Source: Betaproteobacteria bacterium
GTDB lineage: Bacteria; Pseudomonadota; Gammaproteobacteria; Burkholderiales; Casimicrobiaceae
Direction: 5' to 3'
NCBI GenBank assembly: GCA_027492485.1
Contig: JAPUER010000029.1
Coordinates: 23,559-87,558 of the forward strand
Length of the DNA: 64,000 bases
The notes under the pieces were generated by a model that searched no databases, was not told the DNA's origin, and saw only the letters and a list, made by a program, of their open reading frames with translations. Shown here piece after piece: positions 36,693 through 46,160 of the stretch; positions within the stretch are counted from its first letter, which is position 1; each line of letters starts with the position of its first letter. Position numbers and translations under genes: made by a program.

Positions 36693-37618
36693 TAGCTGGC
36701 CCTCGTCAAACGCCGAGCGAGGCGAACGAGCCAGGGCTCCGCAGACGTTGCCTCGCTGCGGCAATCGTTGTGGTGCGTCGTATCGCTGTTCGCGGTGGTC
36801 GCGGCCGTGGCGGGCGCCGCTTTCGACGATGCCGCTTCAAGTTCGGCAACGCGCTGGCGCAGCATGCGATTTTCGCGATAGGTTCGCGACCATTCGGCGT
36901 AGACCGATTGCTCACGGTCGGTGACCAGCGTGACATCGGGCGTCACCGCTGCCAGCGCCGCCGTCTCACGGCTCGCAAACACGAGGAAGTAAAGTGCTTC
37001 CGGCCAGCCGTTGCCACCGTCGGCGGCAAGTGCTTCCGTCGTCGACGGGCTGGCGTCGAGCGGCCAGATTATCGAATGAAATGCGGGTCGTTGCGCGAAC
37101 CATTGTTGTGCCGGAAAGTGACGGTCGAGCAGTGTCCGCAATTCGTTGCGGTCAAGTTCCCTGACGTGGAACTCATTGCGATAGCCCGTCTTGTCGCTGT
37201 ATTCCGGCCGGTTGGGCGAAGAGATGATGAACAGCCCGCCAGGTGCAAGCAGGCGGTCGACTTCACGCATGAACGCTTCATGCTCGGTCATGTGCTCGAT
37301 GGTCTCGAACGACACGATCACATCGAAGCTCGCGTCCGGCAGTGGCATCTGCGCGACGCTGGCGGTGACGAAGTGCAACTTGTCGCTGGCGTACTTCGCG
37401 TTCGCGTGAGCGGTCGCCTCGGGCGACACGTCGACGCCGACGACGGAGGCGGCCTTGCCCGCCAGCAGCGACGAACCGTAACCCTCGCCGCTGGCCGCGT
37501 CCAGTACGCGCTTGCCCGCTACGTGGCGCTGCGCGAGCAGATAGCGATGCCAGTGTTCGTACACCATCTCGCCAGCGCACTCGGGCAGAAAGCGTTCACC
37601 GGTAAAACTGAGGCTCAT
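36692..37618 (-). CDS. SAM-dependent methyltransferase with C-terminal coiled coil
   Basis: A 308-residue class I methyltransferase. Motif I is VLDAASGEGYGSSLLA, the acidic residue ending beta-2 is in VVGVDVSPEA, and the post-I region has FDVIVSFETIEHM. The C-terminal about 80 residues are non-catalytic, with a short coiled-coil heptad region (RENRMLRQRVAELEAA). It is coupled to the giant glycosyltransferase, so it may methylate or terminate the same glycan. Its ATG overlaps the stop of the hslR gene by 4 bases. Confidence 0.88.
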   Translation of the reverse strand: MSLSFTGERFLPECAGEMVYEHWHRYLLAQRHVAGKRVLDAASGEGYGSSLLAGKAASVVGVDVSPEATAHANAKYASDKLHFVTASVAQMPLPDASFDVIVSFETIEHMTEHEAFMREVDRLLAPGGLFIISSPNRPEYSDKTGYRNEFHVRELDRNELRTLLDRHFPAQQWFAQRPAFHSIIWPLDASPSTTEALAADGGNGWPEALYFLVFASRETAALAAVTPDVTLVTDREQSVYAEWSRTYRENRMLRQRVAELEAASSKAAPATAATTANSDTTHHNDCRSEATSAEPWLVRLARRLTRAS

Positions 37619-38058
37619 GATGCTTCGTAACCGTCGTCACCGCCGGAATAGTTGCGTGAAAAGAGATCGGCGAGTCGTCTCCGGTCCTGCTTGGTCGGGC
37701 GGCCGCGCAGCAAGGTCTGTGCGCCCGCGGCATCGCGCAGTGCCTGACGGTCGAGGCGGCGTTTGACGCTGTCATCGGTTTCCCGGTACAGCAACGCGGC
37801 ATCGGTGGCGGAGCCGCGGCGCTCCGATACGGCAAGAACAAGCACTTCCTGAATCACGTCGCCGCGCTGGATCGTGTAGCCATCGCCGACGCGTACCGCC
37901 AGCGCCGGCTTGACGCGCTCACCTCCAACGGAGCCGCTGCCCGCGCGGCGCACATGCCCGGCATCAACGGCGTCCGTTGCCAGCGAGCGCGTCTTGAAAA
38001 AACGGGCCGCCCACAACCATTTGTCGATGCGAACCGGAGACTGCTGCAAAGTGGGCAT
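37615..38058 (-). CDS. hslR: Hsp15-like S4-domain RNA-binding protein
   Basis: Ribosome-associated heat shock protein of about 147 residues. Hsp15 rescues 50S subunits carrying stalled nascent chains. The S4 domain opens VRIDKWLWAARFFKTRSLATDAVDAGHV, the Hsp15 hallmark, and the tail is Arg/Lys-rich. ATG 38058 is preferred; a GTG at 38076 is possible. It follows hslO by about 20 bases on the same strand, reproducing the hslR/hslO pairing of E. coli in reversed order. Confidence 0.9.
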   Translation of the reverse strand: MPTLQQSPVRIDKWLWAARFFKTRSLATDAVDAGHVRRAGSGSVGGERVKPALAVRVGDGYTIQRGDVIQEVLVLAVSERRGSATDAALLYRETDDSVKRRLDRQALRDAAGAQTLLRGRPTKQDRRRLADLFSRNYSGGDDGYEAS

Positions 38059-38078
38059 CACTGTCGTCACGCTCACCG

Positions 38079-38990
38079 TCAGTGCACCGTGCCCGAACCG
38101 GGCGGGTGCGAAGCATCGACGCGATCGAACAGGTCAGCCAGTTGCGTGGCACTGACTTCGTAGCGCTTGCCGCAGAACTCGCAGCGCGATTCGACCCGGC
38201 CCTGTTCGACGATCAGCGGTTGCAGTTCGTCGCGCCCAACCAGACGCAGCGCATTCAGCACGCGTTCCAGCGTGCACGAGCAGGAAAACGCCAGCCCTTG
38301 CGACGGATGGACGCGCACGTCGTGACCGGTGAACACAAAGGGCAGCCATTCGCTGTACGGGAATGGCATGAAAGGCATTGCGAACGCCGTTTCCGCCTGC
38401 GCAACGACGGTCTCCCAGGCTCTGTCGGATGCTTCGTCGCGGTGGTCGGGCAGGCGCTCCAGCAGCAGCGCCTCCAGCGCATCGCTGTCCTGCCGCAGCC
38501 ACAGCCGGGTCTGGGTCTGCTGCGAGTTGCACAGATAGTCGGCCAGCAGCGACGCCACGCTGCCGGCGTGCAGTGCGACGATGCCCTGATACATCTGTCC
38601 CTCGTCGGGTGCGATGGTGAGCACGAAGCGGCCGTCCGCGTCCGGTGCGACTAGCGTCGAAAGATCGGCGTTGGCAGCGATTTCGACCCCGTCGCGCACA
38701 TTGGCATAGGCACGGAAGGTCAGACGATCGGTCGCCTCCACGCAAAGCAGCGGAACCGCGCCACTGCCCTGGGCTTGCAGGACGACCTGGGCCGGTTGTT
38801 TCAGGTTGCTGGCGAGCAGTACCGCCGCACCCACCAACTGGCGCAGCAGCGACGAAACCGCCGTCGGATAGTCGTGATGCTGCAGCATGGCGACCATGCT
38901 GTCGTCGAGCCGTGCCACCACGCCGCGTGCCGGCGCCGTTTCCAGCCAGAAGCGCGTCAGCTGATCAAAACCGGCGGTGACTCGATCCAT
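38079..38990 (-). CDS. hslO: Redox-regulated chaperone Hsp33
   Basis: Holdase activated by oxidation and unfolding; 303 residues. The C-terminal zinc/redox centre is intact: FSCSC then CEFCGKRY, i.e. CxC and CxxC. The N-terminal domain includes LLASNLKQPAQVVLQAQG and GQMYQGIVALHAGSVASLLADYL, both typical. ATG 38990 gives the standard start MDRVTAGFDQ-like. It is part of a stress-related block with hslR and the HslV-like protease gene upstream. Confidence 0.95.
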   Translation of the reverse strand: MDRVTAGFDQLTRFWLETAPARGVVARLDDSMVAMLQHHDYPTAVSSLLRQLVGAAVLLASNLKQPAQVVLQAQGSGAVPLLCVEATDRLTFRAYANVRDGVEIAANADLSTLVAPDADGRFVLTIAPDEGQMYQGIVALHAGSVASLLADYLCNSQQTQTRLWLRQDSDALEALLLERLPDHRDEASDRAWETVVAQAETAFAMPFMPFPYSEWLPFVFTGHDVRVHPSQGLAFSCSCTLERVLNALRLVGRDELQPLIVEQGRVESRCEFCGKRYEVSATQLADLFDRVDASHPPGSGTVH

Positions 38991-39018
38991 TGTCTGCCTT
39001 GCGATCAGGCCACAGGCC

Positions 39019-39603
39019 TCAGGCTGCGACCGGCAGCGGCGCCATCGGGAAGGTGATGACCTGCATTGGCAATGCCGAGTTCTTGTCGAAGGTGGCGCCG
39101 CCCTCAATGCCGGCGCGCGCCACCGCTTCGGCCGAATCCAGCCGGTCGTAAAGGGCGTTCATGGCACCGAGCGCGTACTCGCGACCCGAGCCTGCGGCCC
39201 AGAAACGCTTGAACTCGAACACTTCGCGCATCGAGTAAATACCGTAGATGCCAGTCGGATTGGCGATCAGCGCGGTGATGTGGGTGCTTTCGTAGGCGTC
39301 CTCGTCTTCTTCCTTGGGATTGAGGAAGTGCTGGTCCTTCAGGACGCCATGCAGTTTGCGGAAGGTTTCGAAAATCTCCGCCTTGCTGTTGAAATTCAAA
39401 TCCTTCGAGGTCGAGAACAGGTTTTCGTACACCAGCTGGTGGGCGGCACTGCCGCAGAGGGCGATGACGGTGTCGCCATAGCGCACCATTTTTTCGGAGG
39501 AGGCGTCGAAGTTGTCGGAGAGGCGAGTGTCACCGAAGGTGGTGAGCGAATCTGCGGCGATGGCCGCCATATTACCTTTGCGCACCACTACCAGGGTGGT
39601 CAT
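39019..39603 (-). CDS. HslV/proteasome-like Ntn hydrolase (betaproteobacterial proteasome homologue type)
   Basis: A 194-residue self-compartmentalising protease subunit. After Met removal the N-terminal Thr (TTLVVVRKGN) would be the nucleophile. AAIAADSLTTFGDTRL and RYGDTVIALCGSAAHQLVYEN follow the proteasome beta fold. No hslU partner is present and the sequence departs from true HslV. It is most like the BPH family described in betaproteobacteria, which assembles as double rings without a known ATPase. It lies between hslO and gluQ. Confidence 0.8.
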   Translation of the reverse strand: MTTLVVVRKGNMAAIAADSLTTFGDTRLSDNFDASSEKMVRYGDTVIALCGSAAHQLVYENLFSTSKDLNFNSKAEIFETFRKLHGVLKDQHFLNPKEEDEDAYESTHITALIANPTGIYGIYSMREVFEFKRFWAAGSGREYALGAMNALYDRLDSAEAVARAGIEGGATFDKNSALPMQVITFPMAPLPVAA

Positions 39604-39637
39604 AACTGCTGCTTTCTTCTTTTCGGGGAACCTTTAA

Positions 39638-40582
39638 TTATAGATTTTGCGCACCACCGTCGGTCGGCTGCGCTGTCAGCAGGTGCGGGTCCCAGTTCGC
39701 AATGGCGCATGACCAGAACTCCTGCACCGAGCGGACGCCCGGCAGCGGTGGCTGGCGCAGGAATGCCCACGCCTCGCACAAGGTGGCGACGATGTTGTCC
39801 AATGCCAGTGGTGCAGCCTGCGTCTGCTTGGAAAGTTTCTCGCCGTCGGCGTTGCGCGCCAGCGGCACGTGCAGATAGTCCGCAGTACCAAAACCCAGAC
39901 AGCGCTGCAGAAAAAGCTGTCGCGGTGTGTTGCCGAGCAGATCGGCGCCGCGCACCACCTGCGTGATCCCCTGCAACTCATCGTCCACCACCACCGCGAG
40001 TTGATAACTGTAGATGCCATCGGCGCGACGCAATACAAAGTCGCCAACGTCGCGCGACAATTCCTGTGCCACGACGCCCATCGCGCGATCCACAAACGAA
40101 TAGCGGTCGTTACCGGCCGCCGGTACCCAGATGCGCAACGCGTTGCCGCTCGCCGGCAAACCACGGGCGCGGCAGGTGCCGGGGTAAATCGTTTCCCCTT
40201 CGTGATTGCGCGGCGCTGCTTCCAGTTGCCTGCGGGTGCAAGCGCAGGCGAACAGCAGATTGCCTTCGCGCAATCTTTCTATCGCAGCCGCGTAGATCTG
40301 GGAGCGCTCGCGCTGGCGAACGATCTCGCCATCGTGCGTGAAGCCATAGGCGGAGAGTTGCGCGAGGATGGTGCGCTCGGCCGCGACTGAGCAACGTGTG
40401 GTGTCGACGTCCTCGATGCGGATCAGCCAGCGACCGTTCCGAGCCCGGGCATCCACATAGCTCGCCATCGCGGCAACCAGCGAACCGAAATGCAGCGGAC
40501 CGGTCGGGGACGGGGCGAAACGCCCGACGTAGGGTCGACCGCCGGCGACGGTCAGGACGCTTTCGGCGCCGACCACTTCCAT
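39638..40582 (-). CDS. gluQ: Glutamyl-Q tRNA(Asp) synthetase
   Basis: Attaches glutamate to queuosine at the wobble position of tRNA-Asp. It is a 314-residue truncated GluRS paralogue lacking the anticodon-binding domain. The class I signature is GRFAPSPTGPLHFGSLVAAMASY. The zinc-binding CxC...C region reads FACACTRRQLE then YPGTCR. The KMSKS-like element is GEKLSKQTQA. It overlaps the 3' end of the lytic transglycosylase gene by about 30 bases. Confidence 0.93.
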   Translation of the reverse strand: MEVVGAESVLTVAGGRPYVGRFAPSPTGPLHFGSLVAAMASYVDARARNGRWLIRIEDVDTTRCSVAAERTILAQLSAYGFTHDGEIVRQRERSQIYAAAIERLREGNLLFACACTRRQLEAAPRNHEGETIYPGTCRARGLPASGNALRIWVPAAGNDRYSFVDRAMGVVAQELSRDVGDFVLRRADGIYSYQLAVVVDDELQGITQVVRGADLLGNTPRQLFLQRCLGFGTADYLHVPLARNADGEKLSKQTQAAPLALDNIVATLCEAWAFLRQPPLPGVRSVQEFWSCAIANWDPHLLTAQPTDGGAQNL

Positions 40583-41187
40583 CGATTCTCAAGCAGGCCG
40601 AGCACGGCGTTCGGATACTCGAAGCGCCCGAGCGAGCCGTTGTAACGCGCCAGCGCGCGAACCACGTCGCCTTTCTCGATATCGAGATAGTGGCGCAGGA
40701 TGACGCAGCCATAGCGCAGATTGGTGCGCAGATGAAAGAGATTGTGATCCGCCGTGCCGATCAGTCGCACCCAGAAGGGCATCACCTGCATGTAGCCGCG
40801 TGCGGACGCGCTGGAGATCGCGTACTTGCGGAACGCGCTCTCGTGATTGATGACCGCCAGCACCAGTTGCGGGTCGAGTCCGGCGCGGCTGGCCTCATAC
40901 TGCACGGTGACCAGAAACTCGCGCCGCTGCTCGTTGTCTTTCATGCGCGATGCCAGGCGGGCCGACATGTCGGCGAGCCAGACTTGTGTCTCGTTGACGT
41001 TGCCGATCAGCCGCGGCGCCGCGCGATCGGCGATGGCCGATGCCATCGAGGTTTGCACGCTGGCGGAAAGCTTTTCTTCCGCCTGCGCGCCGGCCAGTGC
41101 GGCGCCGGCATACGACAGTGCTGCCGCCGCAGGTAGCGCCCATGCGGCGCCACGCCACAGCCGTTGCAGCGAGCCCGGCAGCGGCAT
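40552..41187 (-). CDS. Lytic transglycosylase (SLT domain)
   Basis: A 211-residue exported peptidoglycan-cleaving enzyme. A signal peptide spans about 10-33 (cleavage near LAGAQA). The SLT domain follows with the catalytic Glu in VINHESAFRKYAISSASARGYMQVMPFW and the substrate-cleft ALARYNGSLG. Its ATG overlaps the proS stop as TGATG, indicating coupling. This proS-transglycosylase linkage is common in betaproteobacteria. Confidence 0.92.
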   Translation of the reverse strand: MPLPGSLQRLWRGAAWALPAAAALSYAGAALAGAQAEEKLSASVQTSMASAIADRAAPRLIGNVNETQVWLADMSARLASRMKDNEQRREFLVTVQYEASRAGLDPQLVLAVINHESAFRKYAISSASARGYMQVMPFWVRLIGTADHNLFHLRTNLRYGCVILRHYLDIEKGDVVRALARYNGSLGRFEYPNAVLGLLENRWKWSAPKAS

Positions 41188-42911
41188 CAGCCCAGCGCGC
41201 GGCGCACGTGGCCGGCGATGTCGGCCAACGCAATCTTGCTGGCCGCGGCATCGCGCCGCGCCTGATACTCGACCATGCCTTCCTTGAGGCCGCGGTCGCC
41301 GATGGTGATCCGGTGCGGAATGCCGATCAGTTCGAGGTCGGCGAACATCACGCCGGGGCGCTCGCCACGGTCGTCGAGCACGACGTCGACGCCCGCCGCC
41401 GCGAGCTCGTCGTGCAGTTTGTCGGCGACGGCCTTGACCTCGGCGCTGCGGTCGTAACCCACGGCAGCAATGGCGACCGTGAACGGCGCCATCGGCACCG
41501 GCCACGCGATGCCCCTGCCGTCGTGGTTCTGCTCGATGGCTGCCGCGACCACGCGGGTGACGCCGATGCCGTAGCAGCCCATCTCCATGACCTGCTCTTT
41601 CTGCTCCTTGTCGAGGAAGCGGGCGCCAAGCGCGGACGAGTAACGCTGGCCAAGCGCGAACACGTGGCCGACCTCGATGCCGCGACGCAGCTTGAGCGTG
41701 CCTTTGCCATCCGGCGACGGATCGCCCTCGACCACGTTGCGGATGTCGGCGACCACATCCGGCTCGGCGCAATCGCGGCCCCAGTTGGCGCCGGTGACGT
41801 GATAGCCGGATTCGTTGGCGCCGCAGATGAAGTCCGCCATTGCCGCCGCGGTACGGTCGGCCACCACCAGCACTTTGCCCGGATGCGCTTTGCCGTGGCG
41901 CGGCACCGGGCCGCAATAGCCGGGCTCGACGCCGAGGTGCTCTTCGATTTCTTCCGGCGTCGCCGCGCGGAAGTTGGCCAGCTGCGGCAGTTTGCCGAGC
42001 TTGATTTCGTTCACCATATGATCGGCGCGCAGCATGCAAAGCACGAAGCCGGCGTCGCTTACGTACATCATCGCTTTCAATTGCGCCGGCAACGGCAGCT
42101 TCAGGAATTCGCCGACGTCTTCGCAGGTTTTCTTGCCCGGTGTGTGCACCAGCGTCAGCGGCTGCGTCGGGGCCGGACGGGCGGCTGCCGGCGCCAGCGC
42201 TTCCGCCATTTCGATGTTGGCGGCGTAGTCCGAATCCGGGCAGTAGGCGATCACATCCTCGCCGCTTTCGGCGAGCACCTGGAATTCATGCGAGGCGAAG
42301 CCGCCGATGTTGCCGGTGTCGGCATTGACGGCGCGGAATTCGAGCCCGAGCCGGGTGAAGATGCGGCTGTAGGCGTCGTACATCGCCCGGTAGCTCTGCA
42401 TCAGGCCGTCCTTGTCGACGTCGAACGAGTACGCATCCTTCATGATGAATTCGCGCGAACGCATGACGCCGAAACGCGGCCGGCGCTCGTCGCGGAACTT
42501 GGTCTGGATATGGTAGAAGTTGATCGGCAGTTGCCGCCACGAGCGCAGCTCCTGGCGCGCGATGTCGGTGATCACTTCCTCGCTGGTCGGCTGCACGATG
42601 AAGTCGCGCTCGTGGCGATCCTTCACCCGCATCATTTCCGGCCCCATCTTTTCCCAGCGGCCGGATTCCTGCCACAGCTCGGCCGGTTGCACCACCGGCA
42701 TCAGCAGTTCGATCGCACCGGCGGCGTTCATTTCCTCGCGCACCACCTGTTCGACCTTGCGCAGCACGCGCACGCCGAGCGGCATCCAGGTGTAGATGCC
42801 GGCACCGAGCTTCTTGATCATGCCCGAGCGCATCATCAGTTGGTGGGAGACGATTTCGGCTTCGGCCGGGGCCTCTTTGGTGGTCGACAGGAAGAATTGG
42901 CTCAGTTTCAT
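41187..42911 (-). CDS. proS: Prolyl-tRNA synthetase (bacterial type with editing domain)
   Basis: Class II synthetase of about 574 residues charging tRNA-Pro. Motif 1 is in [17 protein letters not shown], motif 2 in [25 protein letters not shown], and motif 3 appears as [15 protein letters not shown] then [11 protein letters not shown]. The inserted editing domain (about 225-405) has the family [11 protein letters not shown]-like region. ATG 42911 gives the standard [10 protein letters not shown] start; another ATG lies 12 bases upstream. It is divergent from the N-formylglutamate amidohydrolase gene. Confidence 0.96.
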   Translation of the reverse strand: MKLSQFFLSTTKEAPAEAEIVSHQLMMRSGMIKKLGAGIYTWMPLGVRVLRKVEQVVREEMNAAGAIELLMPVVQPAELWQESGRWEKMGPEMMRVKDRHERDFIVQPTSEEVITDIARQELRSWRQLPINFYHIQTKFRDERRPRFGVMRSREFIMKDAYSFDVDKDGLMQSYRAMYDAYSRIFTRLGLEFRAVNADTGNIGGFASHEFQVLAESGEDVIAYCPDSDYAANIEMAEALAPAAARPAPTQPLTLVHTPGKKTCEDVGEFLKLPLPAQLKAMMYVSDAGFVLCMLRADHMVNEIKLGKLPQLANFRAATPEEIEEHLGVEPGYCGPVPRHGKAHPGKVLVVADRTAAAMADFICGANESGYHVTGANWGRDCAEPDVVADIRNVVEGDPSPDGKGTLKLRRGIEVGHVFALGQRYSSALGARFLDKEQKEQVMEMGCYGIGVTRVVAAAIEQNHDGRGIAWPVPMAPFTVAIAAVGYDRSAEVKAVADKLHDELAAAGVDVVLDDRGERPGVMFADLELIGIPHRITIGDRGLKEGMVEYQARRDAAASKIALADIAGHVRRALG

Positions 42912-43017
42912 GGGCAAGGGCATTGGCGGCGAAGGGCGGGCGGGGTCTGCCGGGCCGGCGTTTCGCAGTAGTGCGCGGGTGATCGTAAAACCGGCAATTT
43001 TCGCTTATTCTCGATAC

Positions 43018-43881
43018 ATGAACGATTTCATCGCTGTTCGCGTGGTCAGTGCGCCTGCCGGGGTGGCACCGGTGCCGCTGGTGCTCGATTCGCCGCACAG
43101 CGGTCGCGTCTATCCGGCCGACTTCGGCTACGCCTGCGACCTTGCCCATCTGCGCAAGGCGGAGGACACCGATGTCGACGATCTGTTCGGCGCCGCGCCT
43201 GCGCTGGGCGCGACGCTGATCTGTGCCGAGTTTCCGCGCAGCTATCTCGACCCCAACCGCCGCGTGGAAGATATCGACGAAAGCCTGATCGACGGGCGCT
43301 GGCCGCATCCGGTCGATCATTCGCCGAAAACGCGGTCAGGCATCGGCCTGGTGTGGCGGGTGCTGGACGACAAATCGCCCATCTACGACCGTAAATTGAG
43401 CGTTGCCGAGGTCGAGCGGCGTATCCGTCTGTGCCACGCGCCGTACTGGGCGGCGGTCACCCAGGCCGTCGAGGCGGCACATCGGGCGACCGGTCGCGTG
43501 GTTCATCTCAATTGCCACTCGATGCCGGCCGAGGCGGGGCCGGTGTCGTGGGTCGCGCCGGGAACGCGCTTTGCCGATGTCGTGCTCGGCGATCGCGACG
43601 GCAGCACTTGTGCGCCGGAGTTGACGGCGCTGATTGCCGATGCCTTTCGCGGCGAAGGCCTGTCGGTCGCCATCAACGACCCGTACAAGGGCGTCGAACT
43701 GGTCAAGCGTTTCGGTCGCCCGCGCGAGGACCGGCACAGCATCCAGATCGAGCTCAACCGCAGGCTCTACATGAACGAGGCGACGCGCGAGCGGACGGCG
43801 GACTATGCGGCGTTAAAAACGCTGGTCACGCGGGTGACGCAGCGCATCGCCGCTTTTGCAGCGACGCCCGCGACGGCCTGA
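43018..43881 (+). CDS. N-formylglutamate amidohydrolase family protein
   Basis: A 287-residue zinc hydrolase family member; HutG-type enzymes release formate and glutamate. The family's PLVLDSPHSGRVYP, EFPRSYLDPNR and VVHLNCHSMPA segments provide the likely metal and substrate ligands. The ATG follows an AT-rich stretch without a strong ribosome-binding site. No other hut genes are nearby, so a histidine-degradation role is not supported by context. Confidence 0.88.
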   Translation: MNDFIAVRVVSAPAGVAPVPLVLDSPHSGRVYPADFGYACDLAHLRKAEDTDVDDLFGAAPALGATLICAEFPRSYLDPNRRVEDIDESLIDGRWPHPVDHSPKTRSGIGLVWRVLDDKSPIYDRKLSVAEVERRIRLCHAPYWAAVTQAVEAAHRATGRVVHLNCHSMPAEAGPVSWVAPGTRFADVVLGDRDGSTCAPELTALIADAFRGEGLSVAINDPYKGVELVKRFGRPREDRHSIQIELNRRLYMNEATRERTADYAALKTLVTRVTQRIAAFAATPATA

Positions 43882-43917
43882 GACCGTGGCGGGCGGCTGT
43901 CATTTGCGCGGCTTCGA

Positions 43918-44541
43918 CTAGAAGCGATAGCCGACGCCGACGGCGACTGCCCACGGGTCCAGCTTGACGTGGCTGATCTTGGTGCCGTCGAGGTAGACGT
44001 CGGAGCCGAGCCAGATCTTCTTGACGTCGACGTTGATCGACCACTTCTTGTCGACCGGGATGTCGACACCGGCCTGCAGCGCGGGCTTCAGGCTGTAGGC
44101 GTCGAGCGTGACGCGCTTGCCGAGCGCCGTCATGTTGTTGTTCATGGTGTAGGTCAGGTTGACGCCGGCGCCGACGTAGGGCTGCACAGCGGCACCCGGG
44201 AACGGACGGTACTGCACGGTGAGCGTGGGCGGCAGGTGCTTGAAGGTGCCGATGGCGGCGCCACCGACGCTGACCGTCTGCTTCTGCGGGTAGGTGAGGA
44301 TCAGTTCGGCCGACACGTTGGGCGTGAAAAACCAGGTGAGATCCACTTCCGGGATCGTCTTGTCGTTGACCGTGATGGCGTCGGCCGGGGCAACGCCGGC
44401 GATGGCGTCCGACTTGTTGGCCATGTTCAGATTCACTGCTCGCGCACGCACCATCAGGCTGGACAGATCGGCCGCGCTGGCTGGCAGGGCGGCAACGCCG
44501 ATTGCGGCGGCGATGGCGAGGGAGAGGGCTTTCATGTTCAT
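43918..44541 (-). CDS. ompW: OmpW-family outer membrane protein
   Basis: A 207-residue eight-stranded beta-barrel porin. A signal peptide (MNMKALSLAIAAAIGVAALPASA) is followed by a mature chain opening LSSLMVRARAVNLN. It contains ELILTYPQKQTV and VQYRPFPGAAVQPYVGAGVNLTY and ends with the aromatic C-terminal signal VGVGYRF. It probably conducts small hydrophobic or charged solutes. AAGGA precedes the ATG. An inverted repeat about 180 bases upstream may be an operator. Confidence 0.93.
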   Translation of the reverse strand: MNMKALSLAIAAAIGVAALPASAADLSSLMVRARAVNLNMANKSDAIAGVAPADAITVNDKTIPEVDLTWFFTPNVSAELILTYPQKQTVSVGGAAIGTFKHLPPTLTVQYRPFPGAAVQPYVGAGVNLTYTMNNNMTALGKRVTLDAYSLKPALQAGVDIPVDKKWSINVDVKKIWLGSDVYLDGTKISHVKLDPWAVAVGVGYRF

Positions 44542-44722
44542 TCCTTTTCAGCGTCACAATTCCGCGCTGCGCGCCCGCGCAGCGCCGGTAGCGTCGACCC
44601 GGTGACGGCGCCCTGCGGCTTGCGCCGCATGTTGGTTCGGGGCGCCTCCCGCCGGGTCGTTGCTTGCTGGCAACGATCAACGGATCGACAGCGAAATACT
44701 ACGGATAACTACAAATCCATTC

Positions 44723-44738
44723 TTTGACAGTGGTCAAA
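44723..44738. promoter_or_regulatory. Possible operator/promoter palindrome between ompW and a divergent gene
   Basis: TTTGAC-AGTG-GTCAAA is a perfect 6-bp-arm inverted repeat and contains TTGACA on the plus strand and TTGACC on the minus strand. These could serve as overlapping -35 elements or a repressor site. No good -10 was read on either side, so it is tentative. The rest of the 277-base gap shows nothing else. Confidence 0.3.
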
Positions 44739-44818
44739 AAATGCTGCAATGCCGCAAACTTTTATTCGGCGCCACCGGTTGCGCTCGCCGCGGCGAGTCG
44801 CGTCCCTAAAATTGCGCC

Positions 44819-45967
44819 ATGCAACAGTTCCACCTACCCGATCCACGCGCCTTTGCTGTCTACGACGGCGCGCCCGCCAACCCGCTGATCGATCTCGCGC
44901 TGGCCGCTTTGGCGGCGGAGCAAGGGGTGATTCAGGAAAAGCGGGAGACCGAACTGCGCGCGGCGATGGCCGCCATGCTGCGCGCTGCTGAGGTCGCGCC
45001 GATCGCCGATGCGCTCGCCCGCGCGCCGTCGCTGGCGGTGCAGCGCATGCTGGCGCGGGTGCTGGCGGCGGCGCACGTCGATGCCGGGCGGGCGGCGGGC
45101 GATGCCGCGCTGCCGACGACGGTATTCGCGATGCCGCTGGTGATCGTGGCGGCCAACGCGGCGCCCATCACGGTGCCGGGCGCGCTGCCCAACAGCAACG
45201 AGATCGTGGTGCTGATGAAGGGCGGCGGCGCGCTGCGCGCCAACCAGACCTTCGGGCTGTCCAACGCGCTGGTCTCGACCGCCGCGTTCGCGCTGGACCG
45301 CCTGCCGTCGACGCTGGGCTGGTGGTCGCTCGCACCGGGGGCGCCGGTGGCGCTCGAACGCGCGCCGATGGTGGTGCCGGCGAACCAGGAGAGCGTGTTT
45401 CTGCGCTTTTTGGTGGGCACCGCGCTGGCCGGGCCGGGCGTGGACCTGCTGACCGAGCGCGACACCGGCAAATGGGGCATGCCGTTCACCCAGGCGTTTG
45501 CCCGGCAACTGGGTGGCGGTGGCCTGTCGCTGCTGGCGATGCCGCGGCCGCCGCAGGTGCCGCTGGCAGCGCTGTATCAGGGCCAGGCGGCGCAGCGGGA
45601 AGTCTCGCTGCAACTGTTCGTCGGCAACGCCATCCGCAAATTCCGCGCCGGCGTCGGCGAACCGGAGGCGGTGATTTCGGCGCACCGCATGGCCGATGGC
45701 AGCGGCGAAGTGCGGCTGTCGCTGTCCAACCCGTTCGATGAAAAGGGCGCCGAGGGCTTCCGCGCAGCGCTCACCGCCACCGATCGCGCGCAGGACGTCG
45801 CCGTGCTGATGCAGGATTTGCTGCGCGAGTGCAACGTGCAGTTGGTCACCACGTTGGCCGAGGTGTTCCCCGACATCGATGCCGACACCCGCCTGCCGAT
45901 GCTGTTCCGCGCCGACGCGCTCGAAGGGGCGGCGGACAAGGCGCTGCGGCCGGCGCAGATGCACTGA
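44819..45967 (+). CDS. Conserved hypothetical protein
   Basis: A 382-residue soluble protein without signal peptide or membrane spans. It is Ala-rich, with an N-terminal helical part (about 20-100). A more ordered middle reads VFAMPLVIVAANAAPITVPG and NEIVVLMKGGGALRANQTFGLSNALVS. The C-terminal part has EVRLSLSNPFDEKGAEGFRAALTATDRAQDVAVLMQDLL. The family is not recognised and no catalytic motif is evident. It stands alone between ompW and a repeat-bearing gap. Confidence 0.65.
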   Translation: MQQFHLPDPRAFAVYDGAPANPLIDLALAALAAEQGVIQEKRETELRAAMAAMLRAAEVAPIADALARAPSLAVQRMLARVLAAAHVDAGRAAGDAALPTTVFAMPLVIVAANAAPITVPGALPNSNEIVVLMKGGGALRANQTFGLSNALVSTAAFALDRLPSTLGWWSLAPGAPVALERAPMVVPANQESVFLRFLVGTALAGPGVDLLTERDTGKWGMPFTQAFARQLGGGGLSLLAMPRPPQVPLAALYQGQAAQREVSLQLFVGNAIRKFRAGVGEPEAVISAHRMADGSGEVRLSLSNPFDEKGAEGFRAALTATDRAQDVAVLMQDLLRECNVQLVTTLAEVFPDIDADTRLPMLFRADALEGAADKALRPAQMH

Positions 45968-46044
45968 CGGCGGCGACAGCGCGCTCGAGCAGCGCGCCGG
46001 ACGCCGCAGTCTTTCGCAGTGCTTCGCGCCTTTCCGTCGACGAT

Positions 46045-46160
46045 CAGCTTTTTATGAAAAACGCCATTCGACAAGGGCTAAGCTGGCGATAATTCAAGTA
46101 GTCGACTTTGACGTTTTACCGCGCTGAGCCCATATCGAATGGCGCTTTGACCGAAAAGCC
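46045..46160 (+). repeat. 116-bp intergenic palindromic element, copy C
   Basis: It begins CAGCTTTTTATGAAAAACGCC and ends GGCGCTTTGACCGAAAAGCC. It contains AGTCGACTTT and GCTGAGCCC at the family spacing. It occupies much of the 353-base gene-free stretch from 45968 to 46320. The remainder of that stretch holds no recognisable gene and presumably includes the dsbB promoter. Confidence 0.85.

Noticed and set aside
36693-36764. TTG-initiated N-terminal extension of the giant glycosyltransferase
   Set aside because: It overlaps the methyltransferase by 72 bases; the TAGTG stop-start overlap gives a simpler start.
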